Shown here piece by piece: positions 1 to 6,963 of a DNA stretch of 22,235 nucleotides. The notes under the pieces were generated by a model that ran no database searches, had not been told where the DNA came from, and saw only the letters and a program-made list of their open reading frames with translations. Made by a program: the position numbers and the translations under genes. This DNA comes from an uncultured Rhodocyclaceae bacterium (GTDB lineage Bacteria > Pseudomonadota > Gammaproteobacteria > Burkholderiales > Rhodocyclaceae), in assembly GCA_937892345.1 (NCBI GenBank), contig CALAGF010000240.1:1-22235 (forward strand), in the 5' to 3' direction. Position 1 is the stretch's first letter; every line of letters starts with the position of its first letter.

Positions 1-1
1 G

Positions 2-328
2 GCCTTCAACCCCCGCTTTGTCTGGATGTGGCCCAACGCCCGCATCAGCGTGATGGGCGGCGAACAGGCCGCCAGCGTGCTGGCCACCGTCAAACGCGAT
101 GGCATCGAAGCATCCGGCAAGACCTGGAGCGCCGAGGAAGAAGCGGCCTTCAAGGCACCGATCCGCGAGCAGTACGAGACGCAGGGCCATCCCTACTACG
201 CCTCGGCGCGGCTCTGGGACGACGGCATCATCGACCCGGCTGATACGCGGCGCGTGCTCGGCCTCGGCCTCTCGGCGTCGATGAATGCACCGGCCGAAGA
301 CACGAAGTTCGGCATTTTCCGGATGTAA
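2..328 (+). CDS. liuB: Methylcrotonyl-CoA carboxylase beta (carboxyltransferase) subunit, C-terminal fragment
   Basis: Open from the left edge of the window, so the N-terminus lies outside; about 108 residues are visible. The stretch RFVWMWPNARISVMGGEQAA is the conserved C-terminal carboxyltransferase segment of acyl-CoA carboxylase beta subunits, and it is followed by the usual short helical tail with a YYASARLWDDGIIDP motif that helps form the acyl-CoA pocket. The full enzyme transfers CO2 from carboxybiotin on the alpha subunit to 3-methylcrotonyl-CoA in leucine and isovalerate breakdown. The partner alpha subunit, the hydratase and HMG-CoA lyase follow downstream, which favours methylcrotonyl-CoA over propionyl- or geranyl-CoA as substrate. 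The stop codon lies 3 bases before the next ATG, so the genes are almost certainly cotranscribed. Confidence 0.92.
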   Translation, partial: AFNPRFVWMWPNARISVMGGEQAASVLATVKRDGIEASGKTWSAEEEAAFKAPIREQYETQGHPYYASARLWDDGIIDPADTRRVLGLGLSASMNAPAEDTKFGIFRM

Positions 329-331
329 GCC

Positions 332-952
332 ATGTACGTCCCCAAGCACTTCGCCGAAGACGACCTTGCCGAGATGCACGCGCTGATGCGCGCCCATCCG
401 CTTGCCACGCTGGTCAGCCACGGCCCGGATGGCCTCAACGCCAACCACATCCCGCTGTTGTTGAGCGATGCAGCCCCATCGGGCAAGCTGCAAGGCCACG
501 TCGCCCGCGCCAATCCGCTGTGGAAGGAAGGCAATGCGCTTGGTGAGGTGCTGGTGATTTTCCAGGGCGCCGACAGCTACGTCAGCCCTTCCGGCTACGC
601 CACCAAGGCCGAACACGGCAAGGTGGTGCCAACCTGGAACTACACCGCCGTACATGCCTATGGCGAACTGAAGGTGATCGACGATCCGGCCTGGGTTTTT
701 GCCCAGATTTCCGCGTTGACCGCAATGCATGAAAACGCCTTGCCCCAACCGTGGGCTGTCAGCGATGCCCCGGCCGATTACATCGAGAAGATGCTCGGCG
801 CCATCGTCGGTATCGAAATCACCCTCACCCGCCTGCTCGGCAAGTGGAAAGTCAGCCAGAACCAGCCGGCGGCCAATCAGGCCAGCCTGATCAAGGCATT
901 CGAGCAGGAAGGCCATCCCATGGCCGACCTGATTCGAGCCAAACAACAATAA
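332..952 (+). CDS. PaiB-type FMN-binding family protein
   Basis: A 206-residue protein of the FMN-binding split-barrel family named after Bacillus PaiB (often labelled 'FMN-binding negative transcriptional regulator'). Family signs are the N-terminal MYVPKHFAEDD, then LVSHGPDGLNANHIPLLL, the central segment DSYVSPSGYATKAEHGKVVPTWNY and the C-terminal KWKVSQNQPAANQASLIKAFE. Length is typical of the family. It probably binds flavin and acts in the cytoplasm; no DNA-binding domain is visible, so the regulator label is inherited from the family and not shown here. It sits between the carboxylase beta subunit and the hydratase of the leucine pathway, 3 bases after one and 11 before the other. Cotranscription is therefore near certain, but a direct role in leucine breakdown is only inference. 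Confidence 0.88.
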   Translation: MYVPKHFAEDDLAEMHALMRAHPLATLVSHGPDGLNANHIPLLLSDAAPSGKLQGHVARANPLWKEGNALGEVLVIFQGADSYVSPSGYATKAEHGKVVPTWNYTAVHAYGELKVIDDPAWVFAQISALTAMHENALPQPWAVSDAPADYIEKMLGAIVGIEITLTRLLGKWKVSQNQPAANQASLIKAFEQEGHPMADLIRAKQQ

Positions 953-963
953 TGGAGCGAGAC

Positions 964-1749
964 ATGTTTACGACGCTAGAGATTCAACTGGAGGGCCCGG
1001 TCGCCACGATCTGGATGAACCGGCCCGACCTGCACAACGCTTTTGACGAAACCCTGATCACCGAACTGACCGCCGCCTGCATGGCGCTCGACGATGATGC
1101 CGACGTGCGCGTTGTCGTCCTCGCCGGCCGCGGCAAGAGCTTTTCCGCCGGCGCCGACCTCAACTGGATGAAGCGCGCCGCCAACAACGGCCTCGACGAC
1201 AATCTCAATGACGCCCGTGCGCTGGCCCACATGCTGCGCACCCTGGCCGAGATGAAGAAGCCGACCATCGCCCGCGTCCAGGGCGCCGCGCTCGGTGGCG
1301 GCATGGGTCTGGCCTCGGCCTGCGATATCGCCGTGGCATCCAGCAAAGCCATCTTCGCCACTTCCGAGGTCAAATTCGGCATCATTCCGTCGGCCATTTC
1401 GCCCTACGTGCTGCGCGCCATCGGCGCCCGTCAGGCCACGCGTTACTTCCAGTCGGCAGAACGCATCAGCGCCGACCGCGCGCGGGAAATCGGCCTCGTC
1501 CACGAAGCGGTGGACGCGGAACAGCTCGATGCCAAGGTTCAGGAAATTGTCAGTGCACTGCTGCTTGGCGGCCCCCTTTCCCAGGCGGCAGCCAAGGATT
1601 TGATTCGTGCGGTCGACGGCCAGATCGTCAATGAAACGCTGGTCGAAGATACCGCCCACCGCATCGCCCACCTGCGCGCCACGCCGGAAGCCCGCGAAGG
1701 CATTTCCGCCTTCCTCGACAAACGTCAGCCCAACTGGATTGGGGAGTAA
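964..1749 (+). CDS. liuC: Methylglutaconyl-CoA hydratase (enoyl-CoA hydratase family)
   Basis: A 261-residue crotonase-fold enzyme, the usual length. It shows the oxyanion-hole segment FSAGADLNWM, the second oxyanion loop GAALGGGMGLASACDIAVA, and the catalytic-glutamate segment SEVKFGIIPSAISPYV. In this operon it most likely hydrates 3-methylglutaconyl-CoA to HMG-CoA, between the carboxylase and HMG-CoA lyase. The start at 964 is preferred because a GGAGCG ribosome site lies about 6 bases upstream. An in-frame ATG at 952 overlaps the stop of the previous gene and would add MERD, and the reading frame stays open farther upstream inside the preceding gene without meaning. The substrate assignment comes from context, since crotonases are hard to separate by sequence alone. 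Confidence 0.9.
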   Translation: MFTTLEIQLEGPVATIWMNRPDLHNAFDETLITELTAACMALDDDADVRVVVLAGRGKSFSAGADLNWMKRAANNGLDDNLNDARALAHMLRTLAEMKKPTIARVQGAALGGGMGLASACDIAVASSKAIFATSEVKFGIIPSAISPYVLRAIGARQATRYFQSAERISADRAREIGLVHEAVDAEQLDAKVQEIVSALLLGGPLSQAAAKDLIRAVDGQIVNETLVEDTAHRIAHLRATPEAREGISAFLDKRQPNWIGE

Positions 1750-1752
1750 GCC

Positions 1753-3750
1753 ATGTTCACCAAGATTCTGATCGCCAACCGCGGGGAAATCGCTTGCCGC
1801 GTGATTAAAACCGCCCGCCGCATGGGCATCCGCACCGTCGCCGTGTACTCCGAAGCCGATGCCAATGCCCGCCACGTCCGCCTCGCCGACGAGGCCGTGC
1901 TGCTCGGCCCGGCCGCCGCCCGCGAGTCCTACCTGGTCGCCGACAAGATCATCGATGCCTGCAAGCGCACCGGCGCCCAGGCCGTGCATCCCGGCTACGG
2001 CTTCCTGTCCGAGAACGCCGATTTCGCCGACGCGCTGGCGGCCAACGGTATCGCCTTCATCGGCCCACCGGCCTCGGCGATTCGCGCCATGGGTTCCAAA
2101 TCCGAAGCCAAAAAACTGATGGGCGCCGCGAACGTGCCCCTGACGCCCGGCTACCACGGCGACGACCAGACGCCCGAACTGCTGCACAAGGAGGCCGACG
2201 CCATCGGCTACCCGGTACTGATCAAGGCGGCTGCCGGCGGTGGCGGCAAGGGCATGCGCCTCGTCGAACAATCGGCGGACTTTCCGGATGCCTTGGCCTC
2301 CTGCAAGCGCGAAGCCATTTCCAGCTTCGGCAACGATCACGTATTGATCGAGAAATACATCACCAAACCGCGCCACGTCGAAATTCAGGTCTTCGCCGAC
2401 GGCCTGGGCAACTGCGTTTACCTCTTCGAGCGCGACTGCTCGGTGCAGCGCCGCCACCAGAAGGTGCTGGAAGAAGCCCCAGCCCCGGGCATGACCGAAG
2501 CGCGCCGCCGCCAGATGGGCGAAGCGGCGGTTGCCGCCGCCAAGGCCGTTGGCTATGTCGGCGCCGGTACGGTCGAGTTCATCGCCATGCAGGACGGCAC
2601 CTTCTACTTCATGGAGATGAACACCCGCCTGCAGGTCGAGCATCCGGTCACCGAAATGATTACCGGCCAGGATCTGGTCGAGTGGCAACTGCGCGTTGCC
2701 GCCGGCCAGCCGCTGCCCTTGAAACAGGAACAACTCGAAATCCGCGGCCATGCGCTGGAAGCACGCATCTACGCCGAAGACGCCAACAAGGGCTTTCTGC
2801 CCGCCACCGGCAAGCTGATCCGTCTCGCACCGCCCGCCGAAACGCTCCACGTCCGTGTCGATACCGGCATCGAGGAAGGCGACGAAATCACCCCCTTCTA
2901 CGACCCGATGATCGCCAAACTGATTGTCTGGGACGAAACCCGCGATGGCGCACTGGCGCGCATGCGCAAGGCGTTGGCCGACTATCAGGTGGCCGGGCTG
3001 ACGACCAATATCGACTTCCTGTCCCGCCTCGTCGCCTGCCCGGCCTTTGCCGGTGCCGATCTCGATACCGGACTGATCGAGCGGCAAAAGGATTTCCTCT
3101 TCCCCGACGCCCAGCCCGTACCGCGCGACGTCCTGCTGGTTGCCACCGTCGGCGAACTGCTTTGGGAACAGCATGCCGCCAAGGCCGTCGCCCAGACCGG
3201 CGGCGACCCCTGGTCCCCATGGCACGCCCGCGATGGCTGGCGGATGAATCTGTCGGCCGCCCGCAGTATCAGCTTCCGCGATGGCGACGCGCTGATCGAA
3301 GCCGGTGTCCGCTATCAGGGCGATCGCTGGGAAATCACGCTGAACGGCCAGTCGACCGTTGCCCGCGGCAAAAAACTGGACGGCGACCGCTTTGCCGTCG
3401 AACTCGACGACCGCCGGCTGATCGCCAGTGTGGTCGCTGTCGACGACAAGCGAACCGTATTTCTGCAAGGAAGCACGTACTCACTCCTGCGCGATGACCC
3501 GTTACATCGTGTGGATGCCGGCGATAGTCATGGTGGCGGGCTGACCGCACCGATGCCGGGCAAGGTCGTTGCCTTGCTCGCCCAGCCCGGCCAGAAGGTG
3601 GAAAAAGGCGCACCGCTGCTGATCCTTGAAGCGATGAAAATGGAACACACCATCACCGCCCCAGCCGCCGGCGTGGTCAAGGCTTTCTGTTACGAACCCG
3701 GCGAACAAGTCAGCGATGGCGCAGCGCTGGTCGAGTTCGAGGGGGCATGA
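1753..3750 (+). CDS. liuD: Methylcrotonyl-CoA carboxylase alpha (biotin-containing) subunit
   Basis: A 665-residue biotin-dependent acyl-CoA carboxylase alpha subunit. Domains in order: biotin carboxylase N-domain starting FTKILIANRGEIACRVI; ATP-grasp domain with the glycine-rich loop AAAGGGGKGMRLV (about residues 165-180), ERDCSVQRRHQK and the metal-binding segment MEMNTRLQVEHPVTE; biotin carboxylase C-domain (GHALEARIYAEDA); a linking BT-like region; and a C-terminal biotinyl domain with EAMKMEH, the biotin-accepting lysine being residue 629. It charges biotin with bicarbonate and ATP and hands CO2 to the beta subunit. The start follows a GGGGAG ribosome site, 3 bases after the hydratase stop. 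The stop overlaps the next gene as ATGA. Geranyl-CoA carboxylase is a close relative, but HMG-CoA lyase next door supports the leucine role. Confidence 0.93.
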   Translation: MFTKILIANRGEIACRVIKTARRMGIRTVAVYSEADANARHVRLADEAVLLGPAAARESYLVADKIIDACKRTGAQAVHPGYGFLSENADFADALAANGIAFIGPPASAIRAMGSKSEAKKLMGAANVPLTPGYHGDDQTPELLHKEADAIGYPVLIKAAAGGGGKGMRLVEQSADFPDALASCKREAISSFGNDHVLIEKYITKPRHVEIQVFADGLGNCVYLFERDCSVQRRHQKVLEEAPAPGMTEARRRQMGEAAVAAAKAVGYVGAGTVEFIAMQDGTFYFMEMNTRLQVEHPVTEMITGQDLVEWQLRVAAGQPLPLKQEQLEIRGHALEARIYAEDANKGFLPATGKLIRLAPPAETLHVRVDTGIEEGDEITPFYDPMIAKLIVWDETRDGALARMRKALADYQVAGLTTNIDFLSRLVACPAFAGADLDTGLIERQKDFLFPDAQPVPRDVLLVATVGELLWEQHAAKAVAQTGGDPWSPWHARDGWRMNLSAARSISFRDGDALIEAGVRYQGDRWEITLNGQSTVARGKKLDGDRFAVELDDRRLIASVVAVDDKRTVFLQGSTYSLLRDDPLHRVDAGDSHGGGLTAPMPGKVVALLAQPGQKVEKGAPLLILEAMKMEHTITAPAAGVVKAFCYEPGEQVSDGAALVEFEGA

Positions 3751-4658
3751 AGATGCTGCCGAACACAGTCAAAATCGTCGAAGTCGGTCCGCGGGATGGC
3801 TTGCAGAACGAAAAGCAGCTCGTCCCGACCGAAACCAAGATCGAGCTGATCAACCGCCTGGCCGATGCCGGTTTGCGGGTGATCGAAGCGACCTCGTTTG
3901 TCTCGCCCAAATGGGTGCCGCAAATGGGTGACAACACGGCGGTAATGCAGGGCATCCAGCGTCACCCTGCTACGGTCTACCCCGTCTTGACACCCAATTT
4001 GCAGGGTTTTGATGCCGCCGTTCAAGCCGGTGCGAGCGAGGTGGCCATTTTCGGCGCTGCTTCCGAGAGTTTTTCGCGGAAGAACATCAATTGCTCGATT
4101 GCCGAGAGCCTGAAGCGCTTTGAACCAGTGGTTTCAGCGGCTTCGGCCCTGGAAATCAAGGTGCGCGGCTATGTTTCCTGCGTCGTCGGCTGTCCTTACG
4201 AAGGTGCGGTCGACCCGCACAAAACGGCAGAAGTGGCCAAAACCCTGTTCGACATGGGCTGCTACGAAGTCTCGCTCGGCGACACCATTGGCGTTGGCAA
4301 TCCGGCAACGATCGCGCGCATGATCGAAGCTTGCGCGCGGCACGTGCCGATTGAAAAACTGGCCGGCCATTATCACGACACCTACGGCATGGCGATTGCC
4401 AACATCCACGCCTCGCTGCAACTGGGCATGGCGGTGTTCGACAGCTCGATTGCCGGACTGGGCGGCTGCCCTTATGCCAAAGGCGCCTCCGGCAACGTGG
4501 CCAGCGAAGACGTGGTTTACCTGCTGCATGGCCTGGGCATTGAAACCGGCATCGATCTGACTAAACTGGCGGCTATTGGCGACTGGATTTCCCACGCCAT
4601 CAACCGCCCGAATGGCGCCAAGGCCGGTCGGGCACTCTGTGCCGGAACCCCTGTTTGA
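3747..4658 (+). CDS. liuE: Hydroxymethylglutaryl-CoA lyase
   Basis: A 303-residue TIM-barrel lyase of the HMG-CoA lyase / DRE-TIM family. It cleaves HMG-CoA to acetyl-CoA and acetoacetate, the last step of leucine degradation. Visible signature elements are VEVGPRDGLQNE (catalytic Arg16-Asp17), GCPYEGAVDP, the metal-binding pair GHYHDTYG (His208 and His210) and the active-site loop GLGGCPYAKGASGNVASEDV with catalytic Cys241. The start overlaps the stop of the carboxylase alpha gene by four bases (ATGA), with a GAGGGGG ribosome site directly upstream. All key residues are intact. The next gene begins on a TTG that overlaps this stop, so translational coupling continues downstream. Confidence 0.94.
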   Translation: MKMLPNTVKIVEVGPRDGLQNEKQLVPTETKIELINRLADAGLRVIEATSFVSPKWVPQMGDNTAVMQGIQRHPATVYPVLTPNLQGFDAAVQAGASEVAIFGAASESFSRKNINCSIAESLKRFEPVVSAASALEIKVRGYVSCVVGCPYEGAVDPHKTAEVAKTLFDMGCYEVSLGDTIGVGNPATIARMIEACARHVPIEKLAGHYHDTYGMAIANIHASLQLGMAVFDSSIAGLGGCPYAKGASGNVASEDVVYLLHGLGIETGIDLTKLAAIGDWISHAINRPNGAKAGRALCAGTPV

Positions 4659-5638
4659 GCCTGCTATCCGTCCTGACTGATCTGCTGCAACCCGCAGCGC
4701 CACCGGACCCCGAGGTGCGTGCAGCCACCGAGCGCGTCATCGCCATGGTCGACCCGGTTGTTCGGGCCGCTCCCGGCCTTGCCAACCATCTGGTGCACGC
4801 TGTCGGCCATGCGCTGGGTTATTGCGAAGGCCTGGTCGCAGCGCTGCCCGGCCCGGTCGATATCAACCGCCAGGCCTTCGGACGCGATCCGCTGGTGCAC
4901 GCCCTGTTTGCCACCGCCAACGACATTGATGCCATGCTCGGGCGCAGCCAGGCCGTGCGGGATTTTCTGGAACGTCCGGAGTGCTGGTCCAGCGATGAAT
5001 TCCACGCCCTGCTTGCTGCCCGCCGGCAGCAAAAACGCCAGTTCGGCATGGCGCAACAAGGCGACATCATTCACAACGATGTGGCACAGGAAGTTCTCTA
5101 TTTTTCCGATCAGACCCTGATCGAACCATGCTGTGACCCCAGTCGCACCCGGGCACGACTGCGAGCCAAGGCGCTGGAAAGCCTGCTTACCACTTTCAAC
5201 GCCCATGTGGCGCAACTGCGTCTGGAACGCGACAGCCTGCAAGCCGATGCCCGAGCCGAGCATCAGCAACTGGCTGGGCGCCAGAGTCAAAAAACCGACG
5301 ACGGCCCCTTGCATCGCCATGTCGCCGAACTCGACCGGCAATTGCGGGAAAACTTCGAAGCCCTGATGCCAGAGCACCTTGCAGAAGCCCTGATCGATTT
5401 TCTCAGCCATCCCGAAAGTGCTTTGCGCCTGACCCCGGTCGTCATCCACGTCGACCGACTGGGTGTTGTCCATGAGGCGACTGATGGCGATCCGCAAATC
5501 CAGACCCTCAGTTTTCCGGAACTTTTCACCCGTGACCGGCGTCAGCATCTGGCCACACTCGTACGCATTTCGCGCGAAGAAGCCCTTGCGGCGGTGGCCG
5601 CTTCCCGTGACCAACAAAAACGCTACATCCTGATCTGA
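4655..5638 (+). CDS. Uncharacterised 327-aa protein coupled to the leucine operon
   Basis: I do not recognise this family. The protein is 327 residues long, soluble, with no signal peptide or membrane segment. The N-terminal two thirds look largely helical. Residues about 180-225 (LTTFNAHVAQLRLERDSLQAD and beyond) look like a coiled coil, and the C-terminal part (LTPVVIHVDRLGVVHEATDG) looks like a small mixed alpha/beta region. A Cys-Cys pair occurs in IEPCCDPSR. The start is TTG at 4655, overlapping the lyase stop as TTGA; a GTG at 4715 is the alternative. The stop abuts the ATG of the first DUF1289 gene. Coding character is clear from length, codon use and tight packing. The context (DUF1289 pair and metallo-hydrolase downstream) may hint at metal or redox chemistry, but no function can be read from the sequence. 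Confidence 0.75.
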   Translation: MSLLSVLTDLLQPAAPPDPEVRAATERVIAMVDPVVRAAPGLANHLVHAVGHALGYCEGLVAALPGPVDINRQAFGRDPLVHALFATANDIDAMLGRSQAVRDFLERPECWSSDEFHALLAARRQQKRQFGMAQQGDIIHNDVAQEVLYFSDQTLIEPCCDPSRTRARLRAKALESLLTTFNAHVAQLRLERDSLQADARAEHQQLAGRQSQKTDDGPLHRHVAELDRQLRENFEALMPEHLAEALIDFLSHPESALRLTPVVIHVDRLGVVHEATDGDPQIQTLSFPELFTRDRRQHLATLVRISREEALAAVAASRDQQKRYILI

Positions 5639-5821
5639 ATGCCATCTTCTCCCTGCATCAACGTCTGCCGCATGGACCCGCGCACGCAACTGTGCACCGG
5701 CTGCCTGCGCACGCTCGACGAAATCGCCCGCTGGTCGTCACTCGACGAAAGTGCGCAAAGCGCCATCCTGCAGAGCATCGAAGCACGCCGCCAACAATTG
5801 CCAGCAGCACCACACGCATGA
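5639..5821 (+). CDS. DUF1289 family four-cysteine miniprotein (copy 1)
   Basis: A 60-residue protein with the DUF1289 pattern: CINVC near the N-terminus, then LCTGCLRTLDEIARW. The four cysteines (residues 6, 10, 19, 22) have spacing C-x3-C-x8-C-x2-C, followed by the family's R-T-x2-E-I-x2-W segment. These proteins are often annotated as predicted Fe-S proteins, but their function is unknown; zinc binding is equally possible from sequence. It begins directly after the stop of the 327-aa gene and ends in an ATGA overlap with a second, related gene. Confidence 0.85.
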   Translation: MPSSPCINVCRMDPRTQLCTGCLRTLDEIARWSSLDESAQSAILQSIEARRQQLPAAPHA

Positions 5822-6000
5822 GCGACAGCCAAGAAGACCTGTATCAATGTGTCGGTGTCTGCATGGCCGACCCGGATTCCGGCTACTGCCTCGGCTGCGG
5901 CCGCCCCCCCATGGACAGCCCGGTAATCGTTGCTGAAGTCGTCGTCGCCACCCCATCAGGGCAGCAGTCGAATACCGCCACGGCGGATAGCAGCGAATGA
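5818..6000 (+). CDS. DUF1289-like four-cysteine miniprotein (copy 2)
   Basis: A 60-residue protein starting at the ATG inside the ATGA overlap with copy 1. The reading frame is open farther upstream, but that extension lies inside the previous genes. It has CVGVC and YCLGCGRPP, with cysteines at residues 11, 15, 24 and 27: exactly the same C-x3-C-x8-C-x2-C spacing as copy 1. It lacks the R-T-x2-E-I-x2-W segment, having RPPMDSP instead, and ends in a low-complexity Ser/Thr/Gln-rich tail. It is best read as a diverged tandem paralogue. The stop overlaps the next ATG as ATGA. A metal- or Fe-S-binding role is inferred from the cysteines only. Confidence 0.78.
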   Translation: MSDSQEDLYQCVGVCMADPDSGYCLGCGRPPMDSPVIVAEVVVATPSGQQSNTATADSSE

Positions 6001-6911
6001 GTCCGAGCCTGCCGGACAGCCTGCGGGTCATCGAACGGGGCTGGCTCTCGGCAAACAACATCCTCTGCTTCGACGGCGATCAGGCCACCCTGATCGACAG
6101 CGGCTATGTCACTCACGCCGCACAAACCGTGGCCCTGCTGCATCAAGCCCTCGGCGGCCGCAAGCTTGCCCGGCTGATCAACACCCACTCGCATTCCGAC
6201 CATATCGGCGGCAATGCAGCGGTCCACGCCGAATTTGGCTGCAAAATCATTGTCCCGGCCGGCATGCATGCGCGCATCGCGGAGTGGGACGAAGCGGCCC
6301 TGCTGCTCTCGCCGCTTGGCCAGCAGGGCGCGCGTTTCAGCCACGATGCTACGGTCAACGCCGACGATATCGTGGAAATGGGCGGGCTGAACTGGCAATG
6401 CCTGGCCGTACCCGGGCACGACATGGAAGCACTGGCCTACTACAACCCGGAACAGCAGATTCTGATCTCGGGCGACGCGCTCTGGGAAAACGGCTTCGGC
6501 GTGATTTTTCCCGAGCTCCTCGGTGAGGCTGACGGTCTGGCCACCACCCGCGCTACGCTTGAAATGTTGGCAAGGCTCCCGATCAACACGGTGATCCCCG
6601 GCCACGGGCGCCCTTTCGCGTCAGCCGATCAGGCACTGGACCGGGCTTTTCGGCGACTGGATGTGTTTGCGCAAAATCTCGACAAACTCGCCTGGCATGC
6701 GATCAAGGTAATCGTTTCATTCGCCATGATGGAAAAAACCCGGCTGCTGGCCGCAGATTTTCCTGCCTTCATTCTCGCCCTGCCCTTCGCGGTTGACGTC
6801 AACCGGCGCATCCTCGGTCTGCCTGAAGACGAACTGACCGCCCGCATCGAACGGGAACTGCAACTGGTCGGGGCGCTTACCCACAGGGAAGGCTGGCTAA
6901 TCGCTGCCTGA
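5997..6911 (+). CDS. MBL-fold metallo-hydrolase
   Basis: A 304-residue metallo-beta-lactamase-superfamily hydrolase. The metal motif NTHSHSDHIGG supplies His64, His66, Asp68 and His69. Further ligands are His141 (PGHDME), Asp160 (SGDALW) and His203 (PGHGRPF), so the dinuclear site looks complete. The extra C-terminal region of about 95 residues resembles the helical tail of glyoxalase-II-like or RNase-Z-like single-domain hydrolases of unknown substrate. It is the last gene of the run that begins with the leucine genes, joined to the DUF1289 gene by an ATGA overlap. Substrate cannot be assigned: thioesterase-type activity would fit its place downstream of acyl-CoA genes, but this is inference. 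Confidence 0.88.
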   Translation: MSPSLPDSLRVIERGWLSANNILCFDGDQATLIDSGYVTHAAQTVALLHQALGGRKLARLINTHSHSDHIGGNAAVHAEFGCKIIVPAGMHARIAEWDEAALLLSPLGQQGARFSHDATVNADDIVEMGGLNWQCLAVPGHDMEALAYYNPEQQILISGDALWENGFGVIFPELLGEADGLATTRATLEMLARLPINTVIPGHGRPFASADQALDRAFRRLDVFAQNLDKLAWHAIKVIVSFAMMEKTRLLAADFPAFILALPFAVDVNRRILGLPEDELTARIERELQLVGALTHREGWLIAA

Positions 6912-6926
6912 CAGTGCAAAATCTTC

Positions 6927-6951
6927 AGCAATAACATCTATTGCTTATTTT
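6927..6951 (+). terminator. Possible weak terminator or operator before the chemoreceptor
   Basis: A perfect 7-bp inverted repeat, AGCAATA (6927-6933) and TATTGCT (6939-6945), flanks a 5-base loop and is followed by TATTTT. It lies 16 bases after the hydrolase stop and just before the chemoreceptor ribosome site (GGGGGG). The stem is AT-rich and the T-run broken, so termination would be weak; an operator for the chemoreceptor gene is the alternative. Confidence 0.35.
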
Positions 6952-6963
6952 CCGGGGGGATCA

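Noticed and set aside
751..963. Upstream in-frame extension of the hydratase
   Set aside because: It overlaps 200 bases of the PaiB-like gene, and its translation is Arg/Pro/His-rich noise. The crotonase fold starts at MFTTLEIQ with a ribosome site.
976..3468. 830-residue open frame on the minus strand across the hydratase and carboxylase alpha genes
   Set aside because: It lies wholly antisense to two clear enzymes. Its Gly/Ala/Val/Asp-rich translation is typical of the reverse frame of GC-rich codons, with no domain motif and no ribosome site.
4664..5689. 341-residue minus-strand frame opposite the 327-aa unknown gene
   Set aside because: This needed care because the plus-strand gene is also unknown. 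The plus frame is joined by overlapping or abutting codons to known genes on both sides and has a coherent helical composition; the minus frame has neither.
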